Assembly (NCBI GenBank): GCA_003427395.1
Contig: BFEA01000021.1
Location: forward strand, 4,586,233 to 4,650,232
Direction: 5' to 3'
DNA from: Chara braunii
Taxonomy: Eukaryota > Streptophyta > Charophyceae > Charales > Characeae
Length of the DNA: 64,000 bases
Part shown: positions 11,885 to 23,599 of the stretch, in pieces
Position numbering within the stretch: the stretch's first letter is position 1
How the letters are laid out: every line of letters starts with the position of its first letter
Made by a program: the position numbers and the translations under genes
Notes under the pieces: generated by a model
What the model was told of the DNA's origin: nothing
Seen by the model: only the letters and a program-made list of their open reading frames with translations
Databases searched by the model: none

Positions 11885-14800
11885 TTACTTCGGATACCAC
11901 TTCCTTGATATTGTAGGTAGTCGTGGATTCAACCACCCGCTTAGGTGGAGTGTCATCCCTTGGGGCCCCTCACCCAGCCTTTTTCCTCCCTCTCGATCCC
12001 CATTTATCCAAGGACCTTCCTCCCGCGACCCTTTCTCCTCCCCCTCTCCTATCTCACCTTCGCTGCCTCTGACTCCTTGTTGTTCAGTTACTCTCCATTT
12101 CCCTTGTTCTTTGTCAGGCCCGTTGTCCCCTTCCCCTGCCCCCCCATTCATTGGGGTATATCCATCCTCCTTTTCTCCCCCTGGTGATCTTTCTCCCTCT
12201 TCACCCTCTTCCTCACCCATCCCTTGTCTTTTGTCTGTCTCCGAGCCCTCCTGCTCCAGTGTCAGTTCCCTTGTCTGTTCCTCATCTGACTGTGCTGTTT
12301 GTTCCTCCAAAAATGCACCTGGAGACTGCCTCGATGAGTGACAGGCATGTAACGCAGCTTTTGGTCCTGCTTTAGACTCTGCGTTTCGATGGCTCGTTTC
12401 CACTGTTTCAACTGTGGCCATGGTGCAGCTTGTTTCTGTTGTTTCAACAGTGGCCATGGTGCATTTGTCTTTTGCCTGTCTTGGTGAGTGATTACTAGGG
12501 GATAGTATTTTTTTGAAAAAATTTATTCCTTCGTTAACTGCCCCTAGTCCTTTGCTGACCACCGACTTCTCAGTCTCCGGACCCATAGTGTTACTTAGGA
12601 CTTTTTCTGTGCGTTCTCCTTTTTCCTCTGTGCTATGTGTTGTGGCTACTAGTGGTGCTGCGGTTTCTTCTTCCATATGGACCGGTAAGTTCTGAGAAAT
12701 TTTTGTTGAGGAAAATTTTCCTTCTCATGGTTTTGGCCTCCTGTTGTCGAATGATTATTTGGTCTTTCCTGGCCTTGGGCTGGGGGGGGGTGGAGTCGCA
12801 TTGCCACTATTGGCAATAAACGATGGCACATTTGATGCCAACTCACTCCCTCCGGCAGGCCTTGTTCTAGTGCTGATCAGAGGCTTGAGCTGGTCTCCAA
12901 CAGTGGGACCAGGTGTCTGTAGGTGTCGTCCCAAAATTCCTCCGAGTGGCCCTGAAATCTGAGTCTGAGGTTTTCCAGCAACCATTCCGCCACTTTTCCC
13001 AAGTCTGAGATCCGGTCCTCTGTCTGTGTTTGTTCAGCCCCAGTGTGCCTGGATCTTTCCGGAAGCGGGGGTGCTCTTGGAAGAGGGTCCACTTCCATTG
13101 GTTGGACCCCAAATGCATCCTTCAGCGGGTCCAGGTCCATTGGCTCCGGACCTTTGCCATCAGGTGGCTCACTAGAGGAGGTTTCCGTCATTGGCATTTT
13201 TTTCTTTTTCTTTTGACGCCTTGCTCTCTTTAGATTTTTTATCCTTGTTCTCAGCAGTTTGTTCTCTTGAGTTTTTTTTTCCCTTTTCCTCCATCCCTCC
13301 TTCTTTGTCCAGGGGGCTGAAATGGTTGCCCGTCGGGATGTAAAAACTTGCTTTTGGGTCGAAGCGGCTCCTGTTCTGTTGTGACTTCAGCGGCTTGTGA
13401 GGTTGTTTATTTGTGTTTTCTTTCCTCTCACCCCCTACTTTGTCTCTTGGAGATCCTGGGGCCTTGGGTTTGGTTTGCTGCTGCGGTCTAGTATTGCGTC
13501 CGGAGGATTGTTGTAACTGTGGTTTACAATCTGCTGGCGGACGTAATGCCCAACGCGGGTCTCCCCTCCCTTCCCAAATCCACCCGCTGGACTGTCCCCC
13601 TGATGATTGGTCATCCACGTAGACCCATCCCTCATCTGTTTGCGCGTAGAGGGTCTCTTTTCAGCTGTCCCTCCGTGCCCACTGTCTGTTGGGGGTGTTG
13701 TGGGCAGGAGGTCCCCGTGCTGAGGTGGCCATAAGCCCTGCATTTGTAACACCATGGTCTAAATTTGTGGGCTGTGTGAATTTGATACAGCCTTCCTCCC
13801 ATTTTGAATGGAATTATATCATCTAAGGAGAAAGGTTGATCTTTGGGAAGATCCAATGCCATCATCAGATAGTCGTCCCTTTTGGCCATGTGTGTCGGTA
13901 GTGGGTCGATGAAATCGACAATTTTGTATTGTTGGCCAAAGTCGTGGATGAATGCCGCTTGTATCTCTACCGCGATATGCCTGAATTCCACCCAGTAGTA
14001 ATCTTTCATTAAATGATCTCTCTTCTCTTCCGGGCCTATCTTCTTCGACATCCAGGGGTAAATACGAACATCTAACTTGTCCCACTGCAGTTTTTTCCAG
14101 CCATCCATCCTGCGTTTATCCTGTTCGAAAAGACTGAGAACTGTAAAGACTGTGAGTGTCACTGGCTGAATGAGAAAAAACTCATGAACTGCCTCAGGAC
14201 TATCCTTCAACGATTCCAGTTTTTTACACAGCCATTTGATTTTATCATTCACTGACCGGTATGCGCCGTCATCGTAGAAAATCCAGTTGCTGGCATGTTT
14301 TGTGTAGACTACATCCCTCTGAGCCAACTTGTCTGCAGGGTAGGACTTCATCAGCGTCTTCCTTCCCCCTTGGTCTACAACTTTCTGTTCCGAGGGCAGG
14401 AGGAAGAGAGTGAGGAAGTATGCCCTTGCAGATGATAAATTTCTCAACGGGACTTTCACTTCCTCCGCTGGCAGGCTAGGATCATTAACTGATGGTCTCA
14501 TAATGGTTAAGGATTTATCCTCAACGGTTTCCCTAACTTTCTTTGCCCATAAGGGTTGTCCTGTTGGCTGGGAGGGTTGGGTCACTTGTGAGGGTTGTGA
14601 GTCTTGTGCTATCTGTTGTGATTGTCTATCACTCTCTGTTCTCTCTGTTCTTTATGTCCTCATTTCTTCCTCTGTCAGCACCTCCCCCTCCTCGTCTTCC
14701 ATCATGAGATCCTGATCAGGAGAGATCGCCCCTCGCTGGTCTGCTGATAGTTGCCCCAATGCGACTCCTGTTAACAAAGGTTGAAACTGTTGGGGTTGTT

Positions 14801-15191
14801 GGGAGTGCATGATAGGAGAGGTGAGAGATGGGGGGGGGAGGAGCAGAGTCTCTGATTTGTTTACCTGCGAAAGACCTCCCCCCTGCATTGCCTGCTCGTT
14901 TGAGACTCTTTGAGTCGGCTCGATTTGCATGGCCACCATTGCTACCCCTTCCCTGGGTTTCTGTGCATTCCCCATCCTATTACCACCGAGCATCACTGGA
15001 CGAGTATAGGGACTTGGGCCCAGCTGTCTGAGAAGATTGTGGCGCTTTGCGCCTTGGTAGAACAGCAGGGATCCAGGTCCCTTCGCCTTTGCATATCCTA
15101 TCTTCATTGTGGCTTTCCTTCCTTCTCCTTTTTTTTTTTTTTTAGTCTGAGTGAATTTTGGTCTGTTATCGTGCAGTCCTAGATGTGACAA
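11885..15191 (-). pseudogene. LINE B ORF1: gag-like RNA-binding protein with CCHC knuckle
   Basis: ORF1 proteins of LINEs bind the element RNA and assemble the ribonucleoprotein. The N-terminal segment (14652-15191) is basic then Gln/Pro-rich. The central segment (13632-14585) is an uninterrupted 317-codon frame with Trp-rich aromatic sequence and a CYKCRAYGHLSTGTSC knuckle (CX2CX4HX6C) near 13.73 kb. The C-terminal part (11885-13618) is a long low-complexity Glu/Lys/Pro/Gly-rich extension in shifting frames. Breaks lie near 14640, 13630 and 13180-13200. The whole region would be about 1,100 codons, long for a LINE ORF1; I cannot exclude that part of the charged extension belongs to a different insertion. 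Confidence 0.7.
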
Positions 15192-15245
15192 CGGGGCCTT
15201 CTATGACGATTTAATCCCTGGTTTATATCACTTATGAGGATAAAA

Positions 15246-15385
15246 GAACGTGTGGGATTACAATGTTACTGGTGGATGAGGTGAAGACCGAAAGGAGAAA
15301 TGGGAGAGGGAACGTGTGGGGTTACAATGTTATTGGTGGATGAGGTGAGGACCGAATGGAGGAAATGGGAGAGGGAGAGGGGAGA
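15246..15385. repeat. Two-copy tandem repeat of about 66 bp
   Basis: The unit begins AACGTGTGGGRTTACAATG and continues through GGTGGATGAGGTGARGACCG to GGGAGAGGG; copies start near 15247 and 15312. Confidence 0.8.
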
Positions 15386-15654
15386 GGCTAGGATGAGGAA
15401 GAAGGTGGATTGGGGGGGGGGGGGGGAGGGGGGGGTAGGAGGCGGCAGGTGTGGGGGGGAGGGTTGGGGGAGGGAGAGGAGGTGTATATAATTTATCCTC
15501 TGAGAGGGGAGGGGCGAAAGAGGGATAATATTGAGAATGACCGTGATTTATCGGATAGAATGAAGAGTGGAGAGGGGAAAGGGAAGGGAAGAGGAAAAGG
15601 AGAGAGGGGAGGATATGGGTTGAGTAAAGGGGCGGAGATGTTTGTTGATGAATA

Positions 15655-15775
15655 GCGAGGGGGAGGAGGTGTTGGATGGGGAGTGGGGGAGAGTCGGGTT
15701 GGGTGTTAGCGAGAGTGACGAGGTGTTGGATGAGGAGTGGGGGAGAGTCGGGTTGATTGTTGAAAATGTGAGGAG
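15655..15775. repeat. Two-copy tandem repeat of about 59 bp
   Basis: GAGGTGTTGGATGRGGAGTG followed by GGGGAGAGTCGGGTTG occurs twice, near 15666 and 15719, within a purine-rich stretch. Confidence 0.75.
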
Positions 15776-17373
15776 GATGAGAGGAGGATAGCTTAATCTT
15801 GTCCAGACGGTTGGAGATTTCGTTCCTTGTTGTTGATCAAACCTAACCAAGTTCAATTTCGATTAGCAGTTTCTTTGTGCCTTTGATCACTTCCATCTGT
15901 AGCTCCTGAAGTTGGTATGGGTATGCTGTCAGCATTATAAATGTAATTATAAATATATTTGTCAATTTTGTTGTTGGTCGAGCGTTGTCTATGTGTGGCT
16001 TTGCGTTGTTAATTTTCTGTTAATTTTCTGTGTACACTATTTACCACACTCGTCTTAGTAGGGTCTCAGATGCTTTTAGGCACATTCCTGGAGTTGTCTG
16101 GCCGCAGATCCCTTCAGATTTATGCAATAGGATGCTGAGAGTGATTAAGCCCATTTATTTCCAATACCCCGGTCCACCTTCCTTGTCTTCCAGGGGATAT
16201 GTTTCCTTTGAAACTTGAGTAATTTTGTTGTTTTTTATGTGCTGAGTCGATTTTTTTTTTTTTGGGCGTTGGCTTTGACTTTTCTAGCCGGGGGGCTCCC
16301 AAAAGGTAAGGTAGGGTAAGAGGGATAGGGCTGATTATCGGAGAGAACACACCTTGACAGCTGCCATTCTTCTTCTCCTGTGGAAACGGGGTGGTGTACT
16401 CCTCCGCTGTTGCTGATCGACACTTTTTCCTGTGAATTGTCTCCACGTTTCTTCGTTGCCACTAAGGAGGTTCACGGCCCTATCCCCCTCCTTACCCTCT
16501 CTTCAAAAGAACTCCTTCGTAGACTCTTTGACCCCTCCAACTTTCTATCAAAAGGAAAACCTTTGCTGACCGATACTTATTGGCGATGATTGTCTTTCTG
16601 CTTCGATCTTCTGAGCGGTCGGATTGCTGCTTCTGACCTATTTCACGACCAACATTTACTTGCTACAACTATCTATCCCTTCATATTATTCTCCTCCCTG
16701 AGGCTGATCTAGTCTATTGATATTCCTTTGATCTACATTCTACTTATGCCTAACCTAATTGTAGTTGCAATTTATTTTCAGCCACTGCATCCTGCCTTGT
16801 CTGATGACCTCTCGCAAAAATGTTTGATTGCTCCTTGTTTGACGATTCCTCTTCCGCTAAGTCTCTCCCTGTCTGATTATTTTTATCCATCGTCGTGACG
16901 ACATTGGCAGCCACTCCCACTTCCGAATGTGTGAACACCTTGTGCTGGCTTCCAAATGACTCACTACCTGTTTGAGACCTTGCCTTCCAAGACGTAGAAG
17001 TACTCCCTGTCTTAATTGTATTGTTGACGTCGCCTGCTCGTTTGACCTCAGCGGTGTCTTCTCACTGTTCTTTTGACGAAAATGACGACTCTCTTACACT
17101 TTGACCTCGAAAGGCTCACTCCACTAAATTCCTGCGGCGATGACAGCAGTCAACCCCGTCTCAGCCAATGTAGCTTCAATCCCAAGCTACGGCTATGGAA
17201 CCTTCACGTGGCAAACACGGAGGCGATGGAACGGGGCCTCTCGTGTTTGAGCTCAACGACCACATTAGCCTGTGGCGTGGCGTGAACTAGCACCCTTGCC
17301 TGTCGCGCGTGTACGAAACGCTCACTCCTCGCTCTTGAGGATCAGGGCGCAACTCTAAAATGCCTCCAGCTCT

Positions 17374-17388
17374 GAAGGGGGCGCCGTC
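17374..17388. repeat. LINE B target-site duplication, right
   Basis: GAAGGGGGCGCCGTC, partner of 6026-6040 with 14 of 15 identical bases. Confidence 0.85.
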
Positions 17389-20300
17389 GTCGTCGAGAAT
17401 GTAGGGATTTCCAAAGAGAGGTTGTCGCCACACATCCTGCCATCTATTGGGGGGTCGTTTCTGATGCGGTCCGCACCGCCTCCAAAGTTTGATCATATTG
17501 GGCCACAACGGATCATTACTGATGTCGTTTATGGTTAGTTGGGTCGAGGCGTTCCCCTGTCTGTGATGTGGGGGAAGCAGGGATTGTCCAACATTTATTT
17601 GTTAACCATTGGAAGGGGTGCACTCGACTGTTAGTCGTGGGTTCTGGGGCCGGGTTAGCAATTTGCAGGCAGGCCAAGGGGCCCCATGAGATGTAATTGC
17701 CTATCAGCAATCTGATGAGGACTTTAAAGATCAAGGTCTCGCTTTCCCCTTCCGGGTCTAATATCTCTAGTCCCCCGTTGGTTCTTGGTTGTGTGAGGAT
17801 ATCCCAACTCACATGGTGCACACAACCAGGGGCACTTGCCTTGTTCTTCCACAAATAATTTGTGAGTGTCTTTCTAAGCCTGGTGCTCTGCTGCTTTTTC
17901 AGCGGCCAAACTGCCAGCTTGTACCAGATGGCTGCAAGAATAACATTGTTAATTGACAGGGCACGACCCACCAACGAGGTGTGCAGTCCCTCCCAACGTG
18001 ACAGTCTGTCAATGGTTGTACCCACTAGCAGGTTGCCATGGTCTGGTGGCGGGCCCATCGCCGTGAGTCTCACCCCCAGGATCCTTATTGCATCTTCTTT
18101 CTAGGCCCACGCGACCCTTGGTTCGGGCAGGGGGGGGCTGCGCTTGAGGATGGAACCACCACCCCTCTGTTTTTGATCCCCAATTGACTTTCATGTCTGC
18201 TGCCAATGAGAAGAGGTGTATCACCTGAGTAAGTGCGCTGAGACTGTCCGGATCTGCCCTTATAAGAACCGTAAGGTTGTCTGCGAACAGCGATGTCATC
18301 GGGATCAGATGTTGGGGCAGCTCTGGGATAAGCACTTTGGTGATGTCGGGGTGAGCTCTAATTAGCGAAGCCATGGCTTCCATTACAATGACGAATAACA
18401 AAGAGGCGATGGGATCCCCCTGCCTGACTGATCGTTTTAAATAAATCGGCAGTGACAGATGGCCATTGAGCATGATGTTTATGGAGGCTAATCTATGGAG
18501 GATCCGGATCCAGTGGGTAAAAGCCGGTCCAAAATTCATCTTGGTCAAACACAATTCAAGGAATTCCAAGTCCACATGATCGTAGGCTTTCTCAAAATCT
18601 ATGAATAGGATGGCCGCCTGAACATTTCGTTGACGAACATATTTAATGGTCTCGTTGACCAGCAGGATATTGTCTTGGATATTGCGGTTGGGCATAAACC
18701 CAGTCTGGTCCGGGTGTATTAGCATATTCATAAATGGGAGCAGACGATTGGTCAGTGCCTTGGCGACCATTTTGTAGGGGACGGGCAAGAGGGTGATAGG
18801 TCTGTAGTTTCTTATGTCCTCTTTGTCCCTTTTTTTGTAAAGGAGCGTGGTGACTCCCTGTCCGATCATGCCATTGAATGATCCCTCTTTTTGGACTGCC
18901 AGTATGTATCCCACGAGGTCATCCTTAAGAAGCTCCCAAAACTGCACCCAGAACTCTTTGTGGAAGGAGTCAATCCCCGGTGTCTTCTATTCGTCCATGT
19001 CTCGGAGGGCTTCCCAGACCTCTTGAGAGGTGAGTTCTTTTTCTAACTTTTGTCTTTGTTCTTGTGAGAGCCTTTTCTTTTAACGTTTGCAGCAGTGACT
19101 CTTTCGCATGAGTAACCTCTTGAGGATGCTTCATTGGCGTCTGGGAAGTGAAGAGATGACTGTAGTATTTAGCAGCGTAATCTACTATGGCATATGCATT
19201 GGTGGCCACCAGAGCATTAGATTCCATCGGGTGTTTGAGTCTAGGAACTGTACTGGCTCTCGTTCTGGCCTTTGCCTTGTTAAAGAAGGACTTTGTCATT
19301 GTGCCATCTGTGTGTTCCTTCTTGACTCTGGCCTGTATCCTCCATGCTTCCGACTGGTGCATAATATAATCTTGAAGATGGTCTCTGGCTTCCTGCAGTT
19401 TATCAAAGGAGGGGCGGTGAAGGGGGTCCTCCATAAGGTCTTCATCCCACTTTTCCAGTTTCTGCATGAGCCTATCTAAGATGGCTTTGCGGTCTCTGGC
19501 GTATTGGATTGAAAACTTTTTAGATATGTCTCTTAATTGTGCAACCGCATCGTTAAACCAGGCCACCCTTTCCCCTGATTGCGGTCGTTGTGTTTGCTAG
19601 TATTGCCAGAAGGAGGTGATCATGTCTTTAAATTTAGGCAGGCGGAGGAGGGAGGTGTTAAGCTTATAGAAGCCCGGTCCTCTTTGGATATGAGTGTGGA
19701 ATGAGAGGCCCAGTGTTATCATCCTGTGGTCAAAGGATTTACAAGGGCTTATGGTGGTTATTTCTGCAGTGGTGACTAACCGTATTAGATCTTTTGACAC
19801 AAGGGTGAGATCTATTCGTGAGTTGGCCAGACCATGTTCTCCCCTGGATGATAAACAGGTAAATGCCGTCTGACTTGGATGCAACAGTCTAAAGGCATCT
19901 TGTAGGTTCCTCTCTGCCATTAACTGCCTAAGCATGATAATATCAGGACCCAAGTTTGTTTGTGAGGAAGACGCCTGGTTGGACTGATGTCCAGCAGATC
20001 TGCGATCCATCAGAGGGGCAAAGGTCGTGTTGAAGTCGTCTGCGATTATTACAGGAGCATCGTCTGGTAGATGTTGGAGCAGGGAGAGGACAAGGTCAAT
20101 TCTACCTGTCGGGGCGTTGGGTGCATAGACACAAGCCAAGTAAAATTCATCTTCTTCATAGGCCACCTTGAGGCAGACCCACCTTCCTTGTTGCCTGTCG
20201 TAATCAACATTGAGCGGTTTGAGCCTGGAGGAGGGGGGAACCAGATTGCCACACCCGCCGACGCCCTCTCCCTCGCTGGCGCGGCGTAGCTTGCATATGG

Positions 20301-20643
20301 CCAGATGAACTTTGCTTGTGTTGTATGCTGCGGGGTATCCTGCAGATGTGTCTCTTGAACACACACCGCGTCCGGCCAACCCCCATTGGCCGGGTTCTTT
20401 AACATATTCCATATCGCAGTTTTTTTTTTCCGTATTTTCTTGGACCAATCCATTGACGTTGAGCGAACGGATATCAATGTCAGCTCTACCGAGCTTTGCT
20501 GCCCATAGGGGGGGCCTCCTGGTGGGGGGAAAGAGCCAAGGGGAAGGTGGACGTTGAGGGGGGTCTGGGGTCGTGGAGGCGGTTGAGGAACTTGTGATGC
20601 GGGCAACAGTTGGGGTTGTGACATTGAGTCCGGGTTGGGACAA
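17389..20643 (-). pseudogene. LINE AC ORF2 N-terminal part: APE endonuclease and RT
   Basis: The endonuclease spans 19.6-20.64 kb, with the catalytic Glu in VQETHL (near 20.35 kb, in a second frame), IIADDFN where GDFN is usual, SRIDLTLV and FDHRMI. The RT lies at 18009-18947: LLYKKRDKEDIRNYRPIT, FIDFEKAYDHVD (motif A) and SVRQGDPIAS (motif B). Motif C reads FADN instead of FADD; the Asn codon AAC is at 18276-18278. A connector continues to 17.4 kb, where LINE B interrupts the gene. Frameshifts lie near 20.45, 20.06, 19.05 and 18.05 kb and a break near 17.5 kb. Loss of the second motif-C aspartate should abolish polymerase activity, so this copy is dead independently of the split. Confidence 0.88.
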
Positions 20644-20727
20644 CGGGTGACCGGAGGTTGGGCCAGTGGCTGCTTTCCCCTTGTATTTTAATTCATTTGC
20701 GTCAATGGTTGTTCGTGAATCATCAGT

Positions 20728-22180
20728 TCAATCCAAAGTCTTAATGGGGAGGACAAATGGGGGGTCGTCCCATTGATTGTGCTCCTCTAAAATATTTTCT
20801 TCCAGGAAGATCTGCATGAGGATTACCATTCTGCTCGCAGTCCAGGCGCAGTTTGTTGTAAAGCACGCCGTGTTCAGGCTCATGAGTTGCAGGTGACTGA
20901 ACCACTTGAGAGTGAAGCCAAATTTGGATGCTCTCTCCTTTGGATCAATCAGTAGAATGACCGGGGTGACCCCTTTGGGGAATGTGTGGGACTTTGGCAA
21001 CACCACTCCCAGTTCGTTGTGTATATCAGCTTCTCTGATCCAATACCTTAGTCGTTTGAGAATGACGCCTGTGGATGGGGTGCCCCTCCACCCTGCCAGC
21101 GCAAACGCCCCCGGGGTCGTGCTAAGTCTGTGCTGGCTTGACCGGTTACTGTTGCCAGGCGGGGGGCCCAACCCAACAGCCATTCCCCCCCTTCACGCTC
21201 CCGAACCAGGGGAAATATGACGACTCCAGGAGGCATGGCCAGTGGGGTAGGGTCATCCTCCTGGAGTCTCACCAGTTCCCTGAACTTCGTTGGGGGGACT
21301 TCCTTTTGTAGTTCCTCTTGTTCTCCCGCCGCCTGTTGTAGCGAGTTGTCTTCGTCCTCATGAACAGTTTCGCAGCACGATCCCTCGACGTGTGGTCACA
21401 CTGCAGCCCGTGTTCCAAATTCCGGGGATCCCCCACTATGGACACCCGTCTTTCCAGGCTCCCGGGCCGGGGCTATTGTTCCTGTGTGTCGGGGGGGGCA
21501 TGAGGCATGATAACCATGGTGGTGGTCGGTCGGATCAGCCCCTCTGGCAGCTGTTGAACAGTTTCGTGCGAGGGGGGGTACAGTGTGTCACACAGTTCGT
21601 GAATCAGCACTTTGGGCCAGGCTAGGCCATCATAGAGGAACACCTTCTCTGCAGCAGCCACAGACTCGTGGACAATCCCAGAGTCGTCTCCCCGAGTTTG
21701 GGTCTCAACATAATTTTGTATTTTTTCAAGGAACTCGTTCACTATAAGAACAATCGCAGCGCCAACATCCATCCAATCTATTGATGAGATATCCTTATAC
21801 TTTTCAACTGTGGCCAGGACTCGGGGGCTGTACATGATAACCATTTTATCCTCCTTCCAGTGTTTGTTCCCTAATCTTTCCGCAGGCCTATCGTCCATAA
21901 GTGAAAAGATCTTCATGAGGGTCCATTTTGTGAGGGATCCCAACTTCTGTTTTACCTCATCATTGGTAGTAAGCGGTGGGGGGGGACAGTCTTCACCTAC
22001 CGGGGGAGGTGGAGGGGGTTGGATGACATCAACGTCGATGTCCATGTCCACCGCTGGAGGGAATTGACTTTCCGACTCCTGCTGTAGGGTGTGGTTCGGG
22101 GCAGATGTGTCCATATCCTGAGGTTCCTGCCTGCCCTCGGATGAGTCTGGGAGTGCCTTGTCCGCGAGACCCAGCAGCAT
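20728..22180 (-). pseudogene. LINE AC ORF1-like region
   Basis: The position upstream of ORF2 and the size fit a LINE ORF1. The 21473-22180 frame (235 codons) has an acidic/proline-rich N-terminus with a six-proline run, then a mixed hydrophobic domain. A second frame at 20728-21183 carries a further globular segment, and the connecting part (21184-21472) is in other frames, so at least two frameshifts are present. No CCHC knuckle is visible, unlike LINE B and LINE D ORF1. I do not recognise the fold; assignment rests on context. Confidence 0.5.
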
Positions 22181-22199
22181 CGTCTGCTGCGCTTATGGT

Positions 22200-23340
22200 T
22201 TGTGTCTTTCCACCTCCTACTGCCAGAACATGAGCAATTGATCCTGCTGTTGATTCAGGATCTGTTGTTGTTGATGACACAGCTGCTATTGCCATTGCAG
22301 GTGTAAGTGTTGAAGGATCTGCTGCTGCTGCGTCAGCCGGTGTTGTTGTTGTTGATGATGGTACTGTGCCAGCTAGGCTCGCAGCAGGAGGTCGAACTGT
22401 TCCAAATAATCTCCTTCGAGCATGTGTCGTTGTGATTGTTGTTGTTGTTGAGCATGTAGCAATACTAGGTGTTGCTGGTGTTGCTGGGGGCAGAGCCCTG
22501 AGCGGCCTTGCACAGGTTCCTGCACGTCGTGCTGCATTTGTTGTTGTGCAAGGGCTTGACATTCCAGCTCCCTTTTTGTTTGCAGATGCACCTGGCTTTG
22601 CTGTTCCGCTTGGGTTTGAAGTATTTGTTGTTGGTGTTGCAACTACTGTTGCTGTTGCTGTTGCTCTTGCTCTTGTTGGGCATACTGCAGTTGCTGTTGC
22701 ATTTGTGGCTGTTGTCCCTGAGCCGTTAACAACTGCATCTGCAGCTGGCACTGGGTTTCCACTGAGCTTGCTGTGGATCTTGTTGCTGTATCGAGATGTC
22801 GAATTGTTCCCGTCCCTGGTGCAGTTGTTGTTGCATCTAGAGCTGAATTTGACGTTTTTCTTCCTGGAGTTGTGTTTGCAAGTGCATCCAGTGTTGCTGT
22901 TCCGCTTGGGCTTGCAGCACTTGCTGTTGGTGTTGCAACAGCTGCTGCTGTTGCTCTTGCTCTTGTTGGGCACACTTCAGTTGTTGTTGCATTTGTGACT
23001 GCTGTTCCTGAGCCGTCAGCAACAGCATCCGCGGTTGGCACTGGGTTTCCACCCGAGCTTGCTGTGGATCTTGATGGTGCAGTTATTGTTCCATCTGCAA
23101 CTGCGTTTGGCTTTGTTCTTGCTCCGTTTGAGTATGTTGCAGTTCCTGATGTTGTGTTTGCAAATGCGACCGGCGTAGCTGTTCCGCTTGGGCTTGCAGC
23201 ACTTGTTGTTGGTGTTGCAGCAACTGCTTCTGTTGCTGTTGCTTTTGTTGGGCATACTGCAGTTGCTGTTGCATTTGTGACTGCTGCCCCTGGAGAATGG
23301 ACAGTTGCTGGTGTTGTTGGTTCGGGGTCCAATCGTGGGT
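22200..23340 (-). repeat. CAG/CTG-rich region of three about 290-bp tandem units
   Basis: The word CTGTTCCGCTTGGG recurs at 22601, 22897 and 23179 (spacings 296 and 282 bp) with surrounding similarity over the whole unit. On the minus strand one frame reads almost pure Gln/Leu/Ala/His (for example 22373-22642, 22837-23052, 23083-23274), an expected coiled-coil or low-complexity glutamine-rich protein, interrupted by stops between units. The other frames give Ala/Thr- or Leu/Val-rich shadows. The origin is unknown; it follows a 39-codon repeat and a Harbinger transposase fragment on the same strand. Confidence 0.7.
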
Positions 23341-23358
23341 CCGTTCCTGCCCCTGTTT

Positions 23359-23592
23359 CAGTCCCCGATGTTGAGGCTCCCCGGTCAGCAGGGCAGGTGG
23401 GGGTTCCTGGCGGAGGTCATCCCAAGTGGGCTCGGGATGAGATCTTGTCGGTTCGGTCCCATGCTGGCCATCTTTCAGTCCCTGATGTTGAGGCTTCCCG
23501 GTCAGCAGGGCAGATGGGGGTTCCTGGCGGAGGTTATCCCAAGGGGGCTCGGGATGAGGTCGTGTCGGTTCGGTCCCGTGCTGGCCATCTTT
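23359..23592 (-). repeat. Two-copy 117-bp (39-codon) tandem repeat
   Basis: Copies start at 23359 and 23476, and the period is exactly 117 bp. On the minus strand it encodes a Pro/Glu/Gln-rich unit whose frame runs on into the first glutamine-rich block. The codon-multiple period suggests the duplication arose while the frame was coding. Confidence 0.75.
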
Positions 23593-23599
23593 CGGGGGC

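Larger units (their letters stand above)
6041..17373 (-). mobile_element. LINE B: 11.3-kb LINE inserted in LINE AC
   Basis: Bounded by the target-site duplications at 6026-6040 and 17374-17388, with a 19-20 base poly-T (minus-strand poly-A) at 6041. In transcription order it has a 2.2-kb 5' region (15192-17373), a long ORF1 with a CCHC knuckle (11.9-15.2 kb), ORF2 (APE endonuclease, RT, zf-RVT; 6.4-10.9 kb) and a short 3' UTR ending in the same tail hairpin as LINE AC. The length well exceeds LINE AC or LINE D (about 7.1 kb), mainly through ORF1 and the 5' region. ORF2 is broken by many frameshifts and stops. Confidence 0.85.
15192..17373 (-). other. LINE B 5' region, G-rich tandem repeats, no gene
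   Basis: The segment is assigned to LINE B because the target-site duplication lies at its far end (17374). It contains two tandem-repeat blocks and a G-rich stretch at 15412-15480, then AT-richer sequence without a domain-bearing frame. Short frames at 16.2-16.5 and 16.75-16.94 kb are unrecognised. Promoter activity for LINE transcription would be expected here but no motif is identifiable. Confidence 0.6.
3722..22200 (-). mobile_element. LINE AC: APE/RT LINE on the minus strand, split by LINE B
   Basis: The 3' end is the T tract at 3722-3753 (a poly-A tail on the minus strand); the 5' end is near 22.2 kb and is not precisely placed. Coding homology is collinear once 6041-17373 is removed. 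The frame at 17.4 kb reads up to an Asp-Gly-Ala-Pro-Phe peptide, and that same peptide, encoded by the target-site duplication, starts the frame at 6040, which continues in register with the homologous region of LINE B. Without the insert the element is about 7.1 kb, with ORF1 (20.7-22.2 kb) and ORF2 (4.6-6.0 plus 17.4-20.6 kb). Both ORFs carry frameshifts and stops, and the RT catalytic motif is mutated. Confidence 0.85.

Noticed and set aside
15124-15144. Poly-T tract as another LINE 3' end
   Set aside because: It lies inside the LINE B ORF1 N-terminal frame (a lysine run) and is not followed by either known tail block.
3700-22330. Target-site duplication for LINE AC
   Set aside because: The word before its poly-T (CTCCTCGTCATC) has no clear partner near 22.2 kb, so the 5' end stays approximate.
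22366-22998. Plus-strand frame rich in Leu and Val, resembling a membrane protein
   Set aside because: It is the complement of CAG-rich repeats; the hydrophobic residues come from CTG/TTG codons.
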